A stretch of 64,000 nt of DNA. Source: Serratia marcescens. Lineage in GTDB: Bacteria; Pseudomonadota; Gammaproteobacteria; Enterobacterales; Enterobacteriaceae. The notes under the pieces were generated by a model that was not told where the DNA came from, did no database searches, and saw nothing but the letters and a program-made list of their open reading frames with translations. A program made the position numbers and the translations under genes. The stretch is taken from the NCBI GenBank assembly GCA_015548865.1, contig JADMXW010000027.1:1-64000 (forward strand), given 5' to 3'. Positions 28,750 to 38,877 of this stretch are shown here, in pieces (position 1 is the stretch's first letter; every line of letters starts with the position of its first letter).

Positions 28750-31700
28750 ATGCAAATCAATAGAAGAGGTTTCTTTAAAGTTTGCGCAGGAGGGATGGCC
28801 GGTACCACCCTCGCTGCACTGGGCTTTGCCCCCACGGAAGCAATGGCATCGGTGCGTCAGTACAAGTTACTGCGCGCTAAAGAAACACGTAACAACTGCA
28901 CCTACTGTTCAGTCGGGTGTGGTGTGTTGATGTACAGCCTGGGTGATGGCGCAAAAAATGCCAAACCTGCTATCTACCATATCGAGGGGGACCCGGATCA
29001 TCCGGTAAGCCGTGGCTCACTGTGCCCCAAAGGTGCAGGGCTGGTTGACTACATTCACAGTGAAGGCCGTTTAAAGCACCCAGAATATCGCGCGCCGGGC
29101 TCAGACAAATGGCAACGTATCAGTTGGGATGACGCCATTGACCGTATCGCGCGCTTGATGAAAGCCGATCGTGATGCCAACTTTGAGCGCGTTAACGCCA
29201 AGGGCACCGTCGTTAACCGTTGGTTGACCACCGGCATGCTCTGCTCTTCTGCCGCCAGCAATGAAACCGGTATCCTCGATCAGAAGTTTGCGCGTTCTCT
29301 GGGCATGATTGCTATCGATTGTCAGGCGCGACTGTGCCACGGTCCAACCGTTGCCGCACTCGCGCCTACCTTTGGTCGTGGCGCCATGACCAACAACTGG
29401 GTGGATATCAAAAACGCCAACCTGATCATTGTCATGGGTGGCAACGCAGCAGAAGCACATCCGGTTGGCTTTAAGTGGGCCGTGGAAGCAAAAACTCACA
29501 ACGATGCCAAGCTTATCGTGGTTGATCCGCGCTTTAACCGCTCCGCCGCTGTGGCCGACCTCTATGCCCCCATTCGAGCAGGTTCCGATGCCGCATTCTT
29601 ACTGGGTATCATCAATTACCTGATTACACATGATAAAATTCATCATGAATACGTGAAGTCTTACACCAGCGCCAGCCTGATCGTGCGTGAAGACTACCAT
29701 TTTGATGAGGGACTGTTTAGCGGTTATAACGCAGAAACGCGTCAGTACGATAAAAGCAGTTGGAACTACGAACTGGATGCCAACGGCTTTGCCAAACGCG
29801 ACATGACGTTGACTCATCCGCGCTGCGTATGGAATCTGCTGAAAGCGCACGTTGCTCGCTACACGCCTGAAATGGTCGTTTCCCTTTGCGGCACCCCGGC
29901 ACACCATTATGAAGAGATCTGCCGTTCTCTGGCAGAAACCAGCGTTCCCGACAAAACCGCGACCTTTATGTATGCCTTGGGCTGGACGCACCACACCAAC
30001 GGCGCGCAGATAATCCGTGCGGCTGCCATGATCCAGTTGCTACTAGGCAATATCGGGATGGCCGGTGGCGGTGTCAACGCTTTACGCGGTCACTCTAATA
30101 TTCAGGGCTATACCGACTTGGGGCTGCTGAGCCTTAACCTGCCGGGCTATATGCCGTTACCGTCTGAGAAACAGACCGATCTGAAAACGTACCTGAAACA
30201 GATCACGCCGGATGCACTGCTGCCGGATCAGGTGAACTACTGGAAAAATACGCCGAAATTCTTTATCAGCATGATGAAAAGTTTCTATGGCGACAACGCG
30301 CAAGCGGATAACCAGTGGGGTTATGAGTGGCTACCGAAATGGGATCGCAGCTACGACGTGATGGTGCAGACCGAGCTGATGGTTGAAGGCAAGATGAACG
30401 GCTACATCGTTCAAGGCTTCAACCCGCTTGCCGCGTTCTCCAACAAGAACAAAGCGACTGAGGCACTCTCAAAATTAAAATATATGGTGGTTATCGATCC
30501 ACTCGCGACCGAGACCTCCACATTTTGGCAGAATCACGGTGAATTTAACGACGTTGACAGCGCGTCAATCCAGACGGAAGTGTTCCGTTTGCCTTCCAGC
30601 TGCTTCGCAGAAGAAAACGGTTCTATTGCCAACTCAGGCCGCTGGCTGCAATGGCACTGGGCCGCGGCGGAACCGCCCGCTGAAGCGCTGCACGATGGAA
30701 AAATTCTCGGTAAATTGCTGATGCGTCTGCGTGAACTGTATCGCGAAGAAGGTGGCGTATGCCCTGAGCCGTTGATGAATATCAACTGGAACTATCAGGA
30801 TCCGGAAGATCCGACGCCGGAAGAGATCGCCCGCGAAGGCAATGGTATGGCGCTGGCCGATGTTTATGACGACAAAGGCACGCTGATCCTAAAAAAAGGC
30901 CAGCAGTTAGCAGATTTCTCCCAGTTACGCGACGATGGCACCACCGCCAGTTTCTGCTGGATTTATGCCGGTAGCTGGACGGAAAAAGGCAACCAGATGG
31001 CGAACCGTGATAACAGCGACGCTGGTCTGGGCGCGACACCGGGTTGGGCTTGGTGCTGGCCGCAAAACCGCCGCATCCTGTACAACCGTGCCTCCGCAGA
31101 CCTGCAAGGGAAACCGTGGGACAGCAAGCGCAAGCTGCTGGAGTGGAACGGCCAGAAATGGCAAGGCATTGACGTGCCTGATTTTGCGGCTACCGTACCA
31201 CCGGGTAAAGATACCATGCCGTTTATCATGTTGCCGGAAGGCGTCGCGCGTCTGTTTTCGCTAGATAAACTGGTCGATGGTCCGTTCCCAGAACACTACG
31301 AACCGATAGAAACGCCGCTCGACACCAATCCGCTGCACCCCTCCGTGATCTCAAGCCCGGCAGCACGGCTATTCGCGCGCGATGCAAAAACCATGGGCAA
31401 GGCAAGCGACTTCCCGTATGTCGCCACCACCTATTCCATTACCGAGCTGTTCCGTCACTGGACCAAGCATGCGCGCATTAACGCCATTATCCAACCCGAA
31501 CAATTTGTGGAAATTGGCGAAAACCTAGCGCAGAGCAAAGGGATCAAAGCGGGAGATGAGGTAAGGGTTTCCTGTCAGCGCGGCTATATCAAAGCCAAAG
31601 CCGTGGTCACTAAACGTATCAAGACACTGACAATCGCCGGTAAAGCAATTGAAACGGTCGGGATTCCTTGCCACTGGGGCTTTGAGGGCACTACGCGCAA

Positions 31701-31797
31701 AGGCTTTCTGGCGAATACCCTCACGCCCAGCGTCGGCGACGCAAACTCGCAAACGCCAGAGTTCAAGGCGTTTTTGGTGAATGTGGAAAAGGTGTAA
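28750..31797 (+). CDS. fdoG: Formate dehydrogenase (N/O type) alpha subunit, cysteine form
   Basis: This 1015-residue periplasm-facing molybdopterin subunit oxidises formate to CO2. It starts with a Tat signal (RRGFFK at residues 5-10; cut probably after EAMA). The [4Fe-4S] motif CTYCSVGC follows (C50, C53, C57). The active-site segment reads DCQARLCHGPT: codon 196 is TGC (29335-29337), cysteine, exactly where E. coli FdnG and FdoG use selenocysteine encoded by TGA. The remainder, up to TPEFKAFLVNVEKV, follows the E. coli proteins in length and order with no frameshift. It is the first gene of fdoGHI, 12 bases before fdoH. Naming as fdo and not fdn is based on the beta subunit and is tentative. 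Confidence 0.95.
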   Translation: MQINRRGFFKVCAGGMAGTTLAALGFAPTEAMASVRQYKLLRAKETRNNCTYCSVGCGVLMYSLGDGAKNAKPAIYHIEGDPDHPVSRGSLCPKGAGLVDYIHSEGRLKHPEYRAPGSDKWQRISWDDAIDRIARLMKADRDANFERVNAKGTVVNRWLTTGMLCSSAASNETGILDQKFARSLGMIAIDCQARLCHGPTVAALAPTFGRGAMTNNWVDIKNANLIIVMGGNAAEAHPVGFKWAVEAKTHNDAKLIVVDPRFNRSAAVADLYAPIRAGSDAAFLLGIINYLITHDKIHHEYVKSYTSASLIVREDYHFDEGLFSGYNAETRQYDKSSWNYELDANGFAKRDMTLTHPRCVWNLLKAHVARYTPEMVVSLCGTPAHHYEEICRSLAETSVPDKTATFMYALGWTHHTNGAQIIRAAAMIQLLLGNIGMAGGGVNALRGHSNIQGYTDLGLLSLNLPGYMPLPSEKQTDLKTYLKQITPDALLPDQVNYWKNTPKFFISMMKSFYGDNAQADNQWGYEWLPKWDRSYDVMVQTELMVEGKMNGYIVQGFNPLAAFSNKNKATEALSKLKYMVVIDPLATETSTFWQNHGEFNDVDSASIQTEVFRLPSSCFAEENGSIANSGRWLQWHWAAAEPPAEALHDGKILGKLLMRLRELYREEGGVCPEPLMNINWNYQDPEDPTPEEIAREGNGMALADVYDDKGTLILKKGQQLADFSQLRDDGTTASFCWIYAGSWTEKGNQMANRDNSDAGLGATPGWAWCWPQNRRILYNRASADLQGKPWDSKRKLLEWNGQKWQGIDVPDFAATVPPGKDTMPFIMLPEGVARLFSLDKLVDGPFPEHYEPIETPLDTNPLHPSVISSPAARLFARDAKTMGKASDFPYVATTYSITELFRHWTKHARINAIIQPEQFVEIGENLAQSKGIKAGDEVRVSCQRGYIKAKAVVTKRIKTLTIAGKAIETVGIPCHWGFEGTTRKGFLANTLTPSVGDANSQTPEFKAFLVNVEKV

Positions 31798-31808
31798 GGT
31801 AGCGCGCT

Positions 31809-32699
31809 ATGTCAATGCAATCTCAAGATATTATCCAACGTTCGGCTACCAGTAGCCTTACACCGCCACCGCACGTAAGAAACGACAAAAGTGAAGTGGC
31901 AAAGCTTATCGATGTTACCACCTGTATCGGCTGCAAAGCCTGTCAAGCTGCCTGCTCTGAGTGGAACGACATCCGTGATGAAGTGGGACATAACCATGGG
32001 GTGTACGATAACCCAATGGACCTCAGTGCAAAATCCTGGACGGTAATGCGCTTTTCGGAAGTGGAAAGCGCCGATCGGCTGGAATGGCTGATCCGCAAAG
32101 ACGGTTGTATGCACTGCAGCGATCCGGGGTGCTTGAAGGCGTGTCCATCGGCTGGCGCCATCATTCAATATGCTAACGGTATTGTTGATTTCCAGTCTGA
32201 GCACTGCATCGGCTGTGGTTACTGTATCGCTGGGTGCCCATTCAATATTCCGCGCCTTAATAAAGACGATAACCGGGTGTACAAATGTACGCTGTGTGTA
32301 GATCGCGTTAGCACCGGCCAGGAGCCTGCCTGTGTAAAAACCTGCCCAACCGGCGCTATTCATTTCGGCACCAAGGAAGAGATGAAGCTGCTGGCTGAAG
32401 AACGGATTACGCATCTGAAAAAACGCGGCTATGACAACGCTGGCCTGTACGACCCGCAAGGGGTGGGCGGAACTCACGTCATGTACGTGCTGCACCATGC
32501 CGATAAACCGTCGCTCTATAATAATTTGCCCGATAATCCGCAGATCTCCACACCGGTCAATTTGTGGAAAGGCATCCTCAAGCCACTGGCAACACTCGGC
32601 TTTGTTGCTACTTTTGCCGGTTTGATTTTCCACTATGTTGGCGTTGGACCAAACACGGAAGAGACAGAGCATGACCACGACGAGGAGGAGAAGCAATGA
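31809..32699 (+). CDS. fdoH: Formate dehydrogenase iron-sulfur beta subunit
   Basis: This 296-residue subunit carries electrons from the catalytic subunit to the membrane cytochrome. Four ferredoxin-type clusters are visible: [42 protein letters not shown] and CTLCVDR with [14 protein letters not shown] single membrane helix near residues 255-277 ([20 protein letters not shown]) anchors it. The N-terminal [12 protein letters not shown] is nearer to E. coli FdoH than FdnH. Its stop overlaps the fdoI start as ATGA (32696-32699). Alternative start codons lie within the first few residues. Confidence 0.96.
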   Translation: MSMQSQDIIQRSATSSLTPPPHVRNDKSEVAKLIDVTTCIGCKACQAACSEWNDIRDEVGHNHGVYDNPMDLSAKSWTVMRFSEVESADRLEWLIRKDGCMHCSDPGCLKACPSAGAIIQYANGIVDFQSEHCIGCGYCIAGCPFNIPRLNKDDNRVYKCTLCVDRVSTGQEPACVKTCPTGAIHFGTKEEMKLLAEERITHLKKRGYDNAGLYDPQGVGGTHVMYVLHHADKPSLYNNLPDNPQISTPVNLWKGILKPLATLGFVATFAGLIFHYVGVGPNTEETEHDHDEEEKQ

Positions 32700-33334
32700 G
32701 CAAGCAGAAAATGATTGTGCGCACCAAATTCGTTGACCGCATCTGTCACTGGATTGTGGTAATCAGCTTCTTCCTGGTGGCGCTTTCAGGCATCGCACTG
32801 TTTTTTCCGACGCTGCAATGGCTGACGCAGACCTTCGGTACACCGCAGATGGGGCGCATTATGCACCCATTCTTCGGCATTTTGATCGTGATTTGTCTGG
32901 TTCCCATGTTCTTCCGCTTTGTAAGCCACAACATTCCGAAACGCGGTGATATTCCCTGGTTCCTGCATATTGTTGAGGTACTGAAAGGCAACGAGCACAA
33001 CGTCTCGGACGTGGGCAAATACAACCCAGGCCAGAAGCTAATGTTCTGGAGCATCATGGGCTTGACGCTGGTGCTGCTGGTGACAGGCATCATCATGTGG
33101 CGGCCTTATTTTGCTCATCTGTTCCCGATTGATATCGTGCGTTACGCTATTTTGGTGCATGCTACAGCGGCTATCGTGTTGATCCATGCCATCCTCATTC
33201 ATATGTATATGGCGTTCTGGGTGCGTGGTTCTATCAAGGGTATGATTGAAGGCAAGGTCTCTGCCAAATGGGCGCGCAAGCACCACCCGCGTTGGGCGCG
33301 TCAGGTGCTTAACGAAGAAGAAGAGAAGAAGTAA
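32696..33334 (+). CDS. fdoI: Formate dehydrogenase cytochrome b556 gamma subunit
   Basis: This 212-residue inner-membrane cytochrome b passes electrons to menaquinone or ubiquinone. Four hydrophobic helices are visible, with haem-ligand histidines expected in [28 protein letters not shown] and [18 protein letters not shown]. The C-terminal [14 protein letters not shown] matches E. coli FdoI (211), including AKKHHPRW. It is translationally coupled to fdoH by an ATGA overlap. No fdhE or fdhD maturation gene is in the window. Confidence 0.95.
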   Translation: MSKQKMIVRTKFVDRICHWIVVISFFLVALSGIALFFPTLQWLTQTFGTPQMGRIMHPFFGILIVICLVPMFFRFVSHNIPKRGDIPWFLHIVEVLKGNEHNVSDVGKYNPGQKLMFWSIMGLTLVLLVTGIIMWRPYFAHLFPIDIVRYAILVHATAAIVLIHAILIHMYMAFWVRGSIKGMIEGKVSAKWARKHHPRWARQVLNEEEEKK

Positions 33335-33359
33335 ATCCGGGCTACTGATTTACCCATCG

Positions 33360-33476
33360 TTCCCGCGAAAGCGGGAACCTCTTTTATTTGGCCTGCCATT
33401 GCCGCGAAAGCAGGAATCTCTTGCAGGAGAAATAGGTGGTTTCTACAAGAGATCCCCAGCTTTCGCCGAGGATGAC
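33360..33476. repeat. Interspersed double-palindrome repeat, copy 4 (reverse orientation, expanded)
   Basis: TTCCCGCGAAAGCGGGAACC is followed by a second, less perfect unit (GCCGCGAAAGCAGGAATCTC) and then GATCCCCAGCTTTCGCCGAG with GATGAC. This copy has three palindromic units instead of two. It lies between the convergent fdoI and pgl and may end both transcripts. Confidence 0.75.
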
Positions 33477-33527
33477 AATAAGGTGGCCGGGATGACGAAA
33501 AAAATGACGCCTACGGTTTCCGCAGGT

Positions 33528-34526
33528 TCAATCAAGCGCCAGCACACTCACCCACATCGGCCCCTGCCCTACGGCATAACGCGCCAACGGTTGCAATTTT
33601 CCGCTTTCCTGATCGATACGGTATACCTCAATGTGCTGTGACTTCTGCCCGGCAGAGATCACAAACTCACCGCTATGATCGATGTTGAACCCACGTGGCT
33701 GCGTCTCAGTCGGCTGATGCCCAACCAGAGACAGTGTGCTGCCATCTTCTGACACCTGGAAGATACTCAACAAGCTGGCCGTGCGATCGCTGCAATAAAG
33801 GAAACGACCATTAGGCGTCAAATGAATGTCTGCCGCCCAGCGTGTGTCTGCAAAGCTCTGCGGCATGGCATCCAATGACTGAACGGTACGTGCTTTTCCC
33901 TCTACCGAGTGCAGTTCAATTACGTCAACCGTACTATTGAGCTCATTCACACAGTAAGCAAAGCGTCGATTTGGATGGAAATCCATATGCCGTGGGCCAG
34001 CACCCTCCACCGCGCGCAGCTCTGCTTGTGCGGCAACGGACAGCTCACCCGCGGCAGATACGTCATACAACCGGATGCGATCCTCTTTTAAACACGGTGC
34101 CCACAGCACTCGGTTTTCAGGATCGATATTGCTGGAGTGGCAGCCAGACAGGCCATCTAACTGTTGGATAGGCTCGCCAACAATGCCCTGCGCATCAATC
34201 GGGCTAACGCTTAACGTTTCACCACTGTAGGAAGCACTGAACAGGAAACGCCCGAGTTTGTCTGTAGACAAATGCGTTGGGCTACCAGGCAGTGAGGCGG
34301 AACCTACCTGCGTCAACAGACCTTTCGCATCAATGTGGTAGCTGATGGCCGAGAAAGACGGGCGCACGCCAACGTAAAGATGCTGTTTATTGGGGGCGAT
34401 TACCATCGGCTGAACCTGGCCCGGCGCATCAACAACCTGTAACAGCGTTAGCTGCCCCGAGGACGCCAACTGCCACACATGAATCTGTTGGCTTTCCGGG
34501 CTGGCGATATAGACCACTTGCTGCAT
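33528..34526 (-). CDS. pgl: 6-phosphogluconolactonase (beta-propeller type)
   Basis: This 332-residue enzyme hydrolyses 6-phosphogluconolactone in the oxidative pentose phosphate pathway. It is the seven-bladed propeller form (E. coli YbhE/Pgl, 331 residues). Matching stretches are [48 protein letters not shown] and [16 protein letters not shown]. The ATG at 34526 (MQQVVYIAS) is the family start; the ATG at 34550 would add eight residues. A ribosome site (AGGAG) lies before the chosen start. The neighbours ybhA and modC are in the same order as in E. coli. Confidence 0.96.
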   Translation of the reverse strand: MQQVVYIASPESQQIHVWQLASSGQLTLLQVVDAPGQVQPMVIAPNKQHLYVGVRPSFSAISYHIDAKGLLTQVGSASLPGSPTHLSTDKLGRFLFSASYSGETLSVSPIDAQGIVGEPIQQLDGLSGCHSSNIDPENRVLWAPCLKEDRIRLYDVSAAGELSVAAQAELRAVEGAGPRHMDFHPNRRFAYCVNELNSTVDVIELHSVEGKARTVQSLDAMPQSFADTRWAADIHLTPNGRFLYCSDRTASLLSIFQVSEDGSTLSLVGHQPTETQPRGFNIDHSGEFVISAGQKSQHIEVYRIDQESGKLQPLARYAVGQGPMWVSVLALD

Positions 34527-34599
34527 GCTTTTCTCCTTGGTTTGTCGCATTTTGCGCCATGACAGTTAGGGTGTAACATTATGGGCATTAACGCAATTT

Positions 34600-34770
34600 T
34601 ATACCCTAAATAATTCGAGTTGCATAAAGGCGGCAAGTGATTCGGGTGACAAATCTGCCGAGAGCAAATTTGAACGCTGCTTGCAGCGGCCTCGTTAGAG
34701 GTTAGGCCCAAAGAGGGGCCGCATAACGAGCGCTGCCAGCGCACCTGCAACGTGAAATATGATGGGTATA
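34600..34770. repeat. MITE-like repeat with TATACCC ends, copy A
   Basis: This 171-base element runs from TATACCCTAAATAATTCGAG to TGCAACGTGAAATATGATGG followed by GTATA. The ends are imperfect inverted repeats, and the interior repeats short GC-rich inverted segments. It fills most of the pgl-ybhA intergenic space and overlaps the likely ybhA promoter region. Related copies lie at 38609, 38878 and 59998. No open frame is carried. Elements with these ends are widespread in enterobacterial genomes. Confidence 0.8.
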
Positions 34771-34789
34771 CTCTCTTAATAGGATCGCT

Positions 34790-35611
34790 ATGACGTATCG
34801 TATCATTGCTCTTGATTTGGATGGCACCCTGCTGGACAGGCAAAAGAAAATTTTACCGGAATCCCTTACTGCACTGGCGCTGGCACGCCAACAGGGTGCC
34901 AAGGTGGTCATCGTCACCGGGCGACACCACTCCGCGATACATCCGTTCTATCAGGCATTGGATCTGGATACGCCAGCAATTTGCTGCAATGGCACCTATT
35001 TATACAACTATCAGAAAAAGCAGACATCGCAAGCCAATCCGCTGACGGCGGCACAGGCCAAAAGCGTGCTGACCTTATTAGGAGAGTATGGCATTCACGG
35101 CCTGATGTATGCTGATGACGGCATGCTGTATCAAGAGCCAACCGGTCATGTGATTCGCACTCAAGCATGGGGTGAAACACTGCCACCACACCAACGCCCC
35201 ACGTTCCTCCACGTTGACAGCCTGCTAAACGCGGCCGATCAAGTAAAAAACATCTGGAAATTTGCTCTATCACACTCGGATACTCAGGCGTTAGATAACT
35301 TTGCGCAACGGGTCATGGATGAGTTTGGCTTGACCTGTGAGTGGTCTTGGCAGGATCAGGTTGACGTGGCGCAAAGTGGAAATAACAAGGGCAAGCTGTT
35401 GCGTGAGTGGGTCACGTCTCAAGGTCATGCCATGAACGAGGTGATAGCCTTTGGCGATAACTTTAATGACATCAGTATGCTGGAAGCTGCTGGACTCGGC
35501 GTTGCCATGGGCAACAGCGATGACGCCGTTAAAGCACACGCTGACCTGGTTATCGGGCACAATGAAGAGCCTTCCATTGCGCAGTTGATCCGCCAGCGCG
35601 TTTTACAGTAA
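34790..35611 (+). CDS. ybhA: HAD-family phosphatase (YbhA, pyridoxal phosphatase)
   Basis: This 273-residue cytoplasmic HAD hydrolase of the Cof type has the catalytic motif LDLDGTL at residues 8-14 (nucleophile Asp9, acid Asp11). VTGRHH, NNKGKLLREWV and GDNFNDISMLEAAGLGVAMG supply the remaining motifs. E. coli YbhA (272) dephosphorylates pyridoxal phosphate and some sugar phosphates. Position between pgl and modC with opposite strand to both is the E. coli arrangement. The upstream region is occupied by the TATACCC repeat. Confidence 0.93.
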   Translation: MTYRIIALDLDGTLLDRQKKILPESLTALALARQQGAKVVIVTGRHHSAIHPFYQALDLDTPAICCNGTYLYNYQKKQTSQANPLTAAQAKSVLTLLGEYGIHGLMYADDGMLYQEPTGHVIRTQAWGETLPPHQRPTFLHVDSLLNAADQVKNIWKFALSHSDTQALDNFAQRVMDEFGLTCEWSWQDQVDVAQSGNNKGKLLREWVTSQGHAMNEVIAFGDNFNDISMLEAAGLGVAMGNSDDAVKAHADLVIGHNEEPSIAQLIRQRVLQ

Positions 35612-35634
35612 GCCCCTCCCTGAGCCGCTTTATT

Positions 35635-35714
35635 GTCATCCTCGGCGAAAGCCGGGGATCTCTGCCAGAAGAAACGCGTTTTGCCTGTGAGAGATTCCCG
35701 CGTGCGCGGGAATG
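35635..35714. repeat. Interspersed double-palindrome repeat, copy 5
   Basis: GTCATCCTCGGCGAAAGCCG with GGGATCTC, a spacer with AAACGCGTTTTGCC, and GAGATTCCCGCGTGCGCGGG with AATG. It has the same orientation and nearly the same spacer as the copy at 20881. It lies between the convergent ybhA and modC. Confidence 0.8.
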
Positions 35715-35727
35715 AGCAGACAAAACC

Positions 35728-36786
35728 CTACGCCGTTATCGACACACTCTTGATCTGTGCATAAAGCCACATATCCGCGCGCAGTCTCAAATCATCGCGT
35801 GCCCAAGGTGAAATCCGCGCCCACAAGATCTGTCCACCAACCGACAGTTTCACTTCAACCTGTTCATCAACGTCGATGCATTCCAACACTTTGGCCGGTA
35901 ACACGTTACGAATACTGCTTGCTGTTGGTGGCTGCAATACCAAAGAGACATCTACAGCATTGACGCGAATACGCAATGGTGTTTTCAGCGGCATAGAAAC
36001 GCGATTCACCCACAGCCGCTGTTCGCCCAGCGACAGCGCCGTCATAGCGTAGCGCCCATGCTGTTCCAGTACTTTCACGTTGAGAATGCTGCTTTGCTCA
36101 TCACTCGGCAACCATGGACGCATCGCACTGCTCGCCCATACCTCTTCCAGCTTGCCCTCTGCTTTGACTTTGCCCTTATCCAGCACCACGACCCTGTCCG
36201 CCAGCCGCACAATCTCTTCCATACTGTGACTGACGTACAGAATAGGAATGTTGACCTCTTTTGCCAGCGTTTCAAGATAGGGCAAGAGCTCACGCTTGCG
36301 CGGCAAATCGAGCGATGCCAGCGGCTCATCCATCAGCAGCAGTTCCGGTGCAGTCAGCAAGGCACGGCCGATCGCCACACGCTGCTTTTCGCCACCAGAG
36401 AGGGTCAGCGGTAGCCGGTTTAACAGCGCTTCAATGCCCAATAATGCCACAATGGCATCGAACTGCGACTTCATGGAAGAAGCCATACCATAGCGCAAAT
36501 TCCCTTGCACACGATAATGCGGGAAAAGCCGCGCATCCTGAAAAACATAGCCTACATGCCGTTTTTCAGGCGGCAGATAAATCCGTTTTTCCGCGTCCAT
36601 TAACACACGATCGTTGAGCACGATACGGCCAGACTGCGGGCGAGTAAGGCCAACCACTGCATTAATCAACGAGGTTTTCCCCGCCCCTGAAACACCAAAC
36701 ACCGCTGAAATGCCCGAAGCAGGCAATCGCGTATCAACGCGCAAATCAAGATCGCCGAGGCGTTGATGAAAATTAAGTTCCAGCAT
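35728..36786 (-). CDS. modC: Molybdate ABC transporter ATP-binding protein
   Basis: This 352-residue ATPase drives molybdate uptake with ModA and ModB. Walker A is GVSGAGKTS near residue 30, the ABC signature is [16 protein letters not shown], and Walker B is [15 protein letters not shown]-terminal Mop/TOBE domain follows (residues ~285-352), the oxyanion-binding regulatory part. Length equals that of E. coli ModC (352). The ATG at 36786 shares one base with the modB stop (TAATG), so the two are translationally coupled; an in-frame ATG at 36825 would add 13 residues inside modB. Confidence 0.97.
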   Translation of the reverse strand: MLELNFHQRLGDLDLRVDTRLPASGISAVFGVSGAGKTSLINAVVGLTRPQSGRIVLNDRVLMDAEKRIYLPPEKRHVGYVFQDARLFPHYRVQGNLRYGMASSMKSQFDAIVALLGIEALLNRLPLTLSGGEKQRVAIGRALLTAPELLLMDEPLASLDLPRKRELLPYLETLAKEVNIPILYVSHSMEEIVRLADRVVVLDKGKVKAEGKLEEVWASSAMRPWLPSDEQSSILNVKVLEQHGRYAMTALSLGEQRLWVNRVSMPLKTPLRIRVNAVDVSLVLQPPTASSIRNVLPAKVLECIDVDEQVEVKLSVGGQILWARISPWARDDLRLRADMWLYAQIKSVSITA

Positions 36787-37475
36787 TACACCCCCAACCG
36801 TTTGCGGCCCCAGCGGGTTAACCACTCAGAGAGCAGCAAGGATGCCATCGAGAGCAGAATGGCAATCACGCATAGTCGTGCTGCATCAGCTTCTGCGCCC
36901 GGGGTTTGAATCAGTGTATACATCGCCGATGGGATGGTACGCGTCTCCCCCGGAATATTGGACACAAACGTAATGGTTGCGCCAAACTCCCCGAGTGAAC
37001 GGGCAAACGCCAATACGGTGCCGGCAACGATGCCGGGAAACGAGAGTGGCAACGTGATGGTGAAGAAGACACGCCAAGGGTTTGCCCCCAGCGTTCGGGC
37101 GGCCAGTTCCAGCCGCGTATCTACGGCTTCCAACGCCAGGCGAATCGCGCGCACCATCAATGGGAACGCAATCACCGCGGACGCTAATGCAGCGCCGCGC
37201 CAGCTAAAACTGAAACTGAGGCCAAACCATTCATAGAGCCACTGGCCGATAATGCCCTTCCGGCCCATCCCAATCAGCAACAAATAGCCAATCACCACCG
37301 GTGGCAACACCAGCGGCAAATGGATAATGCTGTCTAACAGCGACTTTCCGGGAAAACGGCAGCGTACCAACACCCATGCCGCCAGGATCCCCAGCGGCAG
37401 GCTGAATATTACAGCGGTGATGGAAACTTTAAGGCTGAGTTCGATGGCTTGCCATTCATAATCCGTGAGAATCAT
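36786..37475 (-). CDS. modB: Molybdate ABC transporter permease
   Basis: This 229-residue inner-membrane permease has about five hydrophobic helices and the conserved cytoplasmic EAA loop [20 protein letters not shown], which docks ModC. E. coli ModB is 229 residues. Its start overlaps the modA stop as ATGA (37472-37475), and its end overlaps modC. The three genes form a single operon whose molybdate-sensitive control element lies upstream of modA. Confidence 0.97.
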   Translation of the reverse strand: MILTDYEWQAIELSLKVSITAVIFSLPLGILAAWVLVRCRFPGKSLLDSIIHLPLVLPPVVIGYLLLIGMGRKGIIGQWLYEWFGLSFSFSWRGAALASAVIAFPLMVRAIRLALEAVDTRLELAARTLGANPWRVFFTITLPLSFPGIVAGTVLAFARSLGEFGATITFVSNIPGETRTIPSAMYTLIQTPGAEADAARLCVIAILLSMASLLLSEWLTRWGRKRLGV

Positions 37476-38248
37476 CCGCGCGGCGTGAAACCGTAGCGTT
37501 TAAATACATCCGCAGCAGCTGGCGTTTTCAGGTATTCGTAGAAACCGGTAACCGTCGCGTTGTTGTGATCCTTGATGATAGCCATCGGATATTCGACCGG
37601 CTTGTGGCTCTCTTTCGGGAAAATACTGACCACTTTCACCTTGTTGCTGGCAACCGCGTCAGAACCATAAACAATCCCCAGAGGCGCTTCTTCACGCTCG
37701 ACCAACGCCATTGCAGAGCGCACATCGTTAGCACGCGCCATGACAGGAGAGAGGTCATCCCAGGCTTTCAGATTTTGCAACGCTTCTTTAGCGTAGATCC
37801 CTGCTGGCACATGGTCCGGATCGCCAACGGCCAGATGGCCCCCTTTCAACAGGCTCTTCCAGTCAGTTTTGTCAGTGATGGCAAAATGCTTCACGTCGCT
37901 GGTTTTCGGCGCAATCACGACCAGCGCATTGCCCAACAGGGTGTAACGGGTTGCCGTATCCGTCAGATTTTTATCCTGGGCGTAGTCCATCCATTGCTGA
38001 TCGGCGGAGATGAACAGATCCGCAGGCGCACCTTGTTCAATCTGACGCGCCAGCGTTGAAGAAGAAGCAAAAGAGGAGACGATATCAACGTTTTTCTCTT
38101 TCTTGTATTGAGCGCCAATCTCTTGCAGCGCATTGGTGAGTGAAGCGGCGGCAAACACGGTAATTTTTTGTTCTGCGGCGAAGGCGGGCATCGCCAACGT
38201 TGCGCTCAGGGTTAATGCGACACCCCATTTCATCCATTGCTGTTTCAT
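37472..38248 (-). CDS. modA: Periplasmic molybdate-binding protein
   Basis: This 258-residue protein has a signal peptide (KWGVALTLSATLAMPAFA, cut before AEQKITVF). The binding-site segments are FAAASLTNALQEIG, SSFASSSTLARQIE, GAPADLFISADQQWMDYA and APLGIVYGSDAVASNKV, as in E. coli ModA (257). It captures molybdate for ModBC. Uptake should matter here because the formate dehydrogenase nearby needs a molybdenum cofactor. A ModE-type operator is visible 35-62 bases upstream of the start. Confidence 0.97.
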   Translation of the reverse strand: MKQQWMKWGVALTLSATLAMPAFAAEQKITVFAAASLTNALQEIGAQYKKEKNVDIVSSFASSSTLARQIEQGAPADLFISADQQWMDYAQDKNLTDTATRYTLLGNALVVIAPKTSDVKHFAITDKTDWKSLLKGGHLAVGDPDHVPAGIYAKEALQNLKAWDDLSPVMARANDVRSAMALVEREEAPLGIVYGSDAVASNKVKVVSIFPKESHKPVEYPMAIIKDHNNATVTGFYEYLKTPAAADVFKRYGFTPRG

Positions 38249-38282
38249 TGGTCTCTCCCAAGAGTAATTACATCAGGACGTT

Positions 38283-38310
38283 ATCGTTGTATTCAGGATA
38301 ATATAACGAT
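38283..38310. promoter_or_regulatory. ModE-type operator (mod box) upstream of modA
   Basis: Arms ATCGTTGTAT (38283-38292) and ATATAACGAT (38301-38310) form an inverted repeat close to the ModE consensus, which pairs ATCGNTATATA-like and TATATAACGAT-like half-sites. In E. coli, molybdate-loaded ModE represses modABC from such a box. Position just before modA and the presence of modE nearby support the call. Confidence 0.75.
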
Positions 38311-38372
38311 AAATCTGGCATTGTCATGCGCTTTTGCTCGCATAATCCGAAGAGAGTACATACAAAAAAATA

Positions 38373-38396
38373 ATGCCCGGCCAAAAGGCCGGGCAT
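38373..38396 (-). terminator. Rho-independent terminator after acrZ
   Basis: A perfect 10-bp stem, ATGCCCGGCC/GGCCGGGCAT with loop AAAA, is followed on the minus strand by a run of T (the A-tract at 38363-38372). It lies 27 bases beyond the acrZ stop, separating it from modA. Confidence 0.9.
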
Positions 38397-38422
38397 CAGA
38401 AAAGGATAATGTGCAGCGTGGG

Positions 38423-38572
38423 CTACTTTCTTACCGTGCGCTCATCGGAATGGCCAATACGGGAAAAGACGTTAAACACTTCGCCTAAACCGTAAATAGC
38501 GCCCAGGATGATCGCCATCATCACTGGCACCATGGCAACTGCAAACAGCAGGCTTTTGAGCAATTCCAACAT
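38423..38572 (-). CDS. acrZ: AcrZ small regulatory subunit of the AcrAB-TolC efflux pump
   Basis: This 49-residue gene is easily missed. It reads [20 protein letters not shown], then [17 protein letters not shown] and a short polar tail, almost the same as E. coli AcrZ (49 residues). AcrZ is a single bent membrane helix that binds AcrB and alters its substrate preference. The proline in [10 protein letters not shown] that bends the helix is present. A ribosome site (GAGG) lies before the ATG. Its place between modE and modA is conserved with E. coli, where ModE also controls it. Confidence 0.93.
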   Translation of the reverse strand: MLELLKSLLFAVAMVPVMMAIILGAIYGLGEVFNVFSRIGHSDERTVRK

Positions 38573-38608
38573 GCTTACCTCTCTTATCGGTCACGGTCCG
38601 CTTCTCAA

Positions 38609-38735
38609 TATACCCGTCATACTTCAAACTGCAGATGCGTTGGCTACACGCATTCACCCGAATCACTTACCTGAGTAAGCTCATCGGGATTTATTCGCTT
38701 GCTGCCTTCCTGCAGCTCGAATTATTTAGGGTATA
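38609..38735. repeat. MITE-like repeat with TATACCC ends, copy B
   Basis: This 127-base element runs from TATACCCGTCATACTTCAAA to TCGAATTATTTAGGGTATA, the reverse orientation of copy A. The interior has GAATCACTTACCTGAGTAAG then CTCATCGGGATTTATTCG, which pair with each other. It lies just upstream of acrZ. Confidence 0.85.
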
Positions 38736-38877
38736 CACGCGACATCCATCGCGAATCTCAACGTACCGCAACGAAAAATCATTACGGGTGATGATGAATA
38801 GTGTACCGTAACTGTAAGAATTAATGCGACCATTTGTGCGGTTTGCCCCTGCCGCCCAAACGCGCGACAATAGTGCC

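Noticed and set aside
29335-29337. Frameshift or sequencing error at the formate dehydrogenase active site
   Set aside because: The frame is continuous for 1015 codons and TGC fits a known cysteine form of the family, so no error need be assumed.
31812-32696. 294-codon minus-strand frame opposite fdoH
   Set aside because: Exact antisense of a conserved iron-sulfur subunit; no start signals and no protein features of its own.
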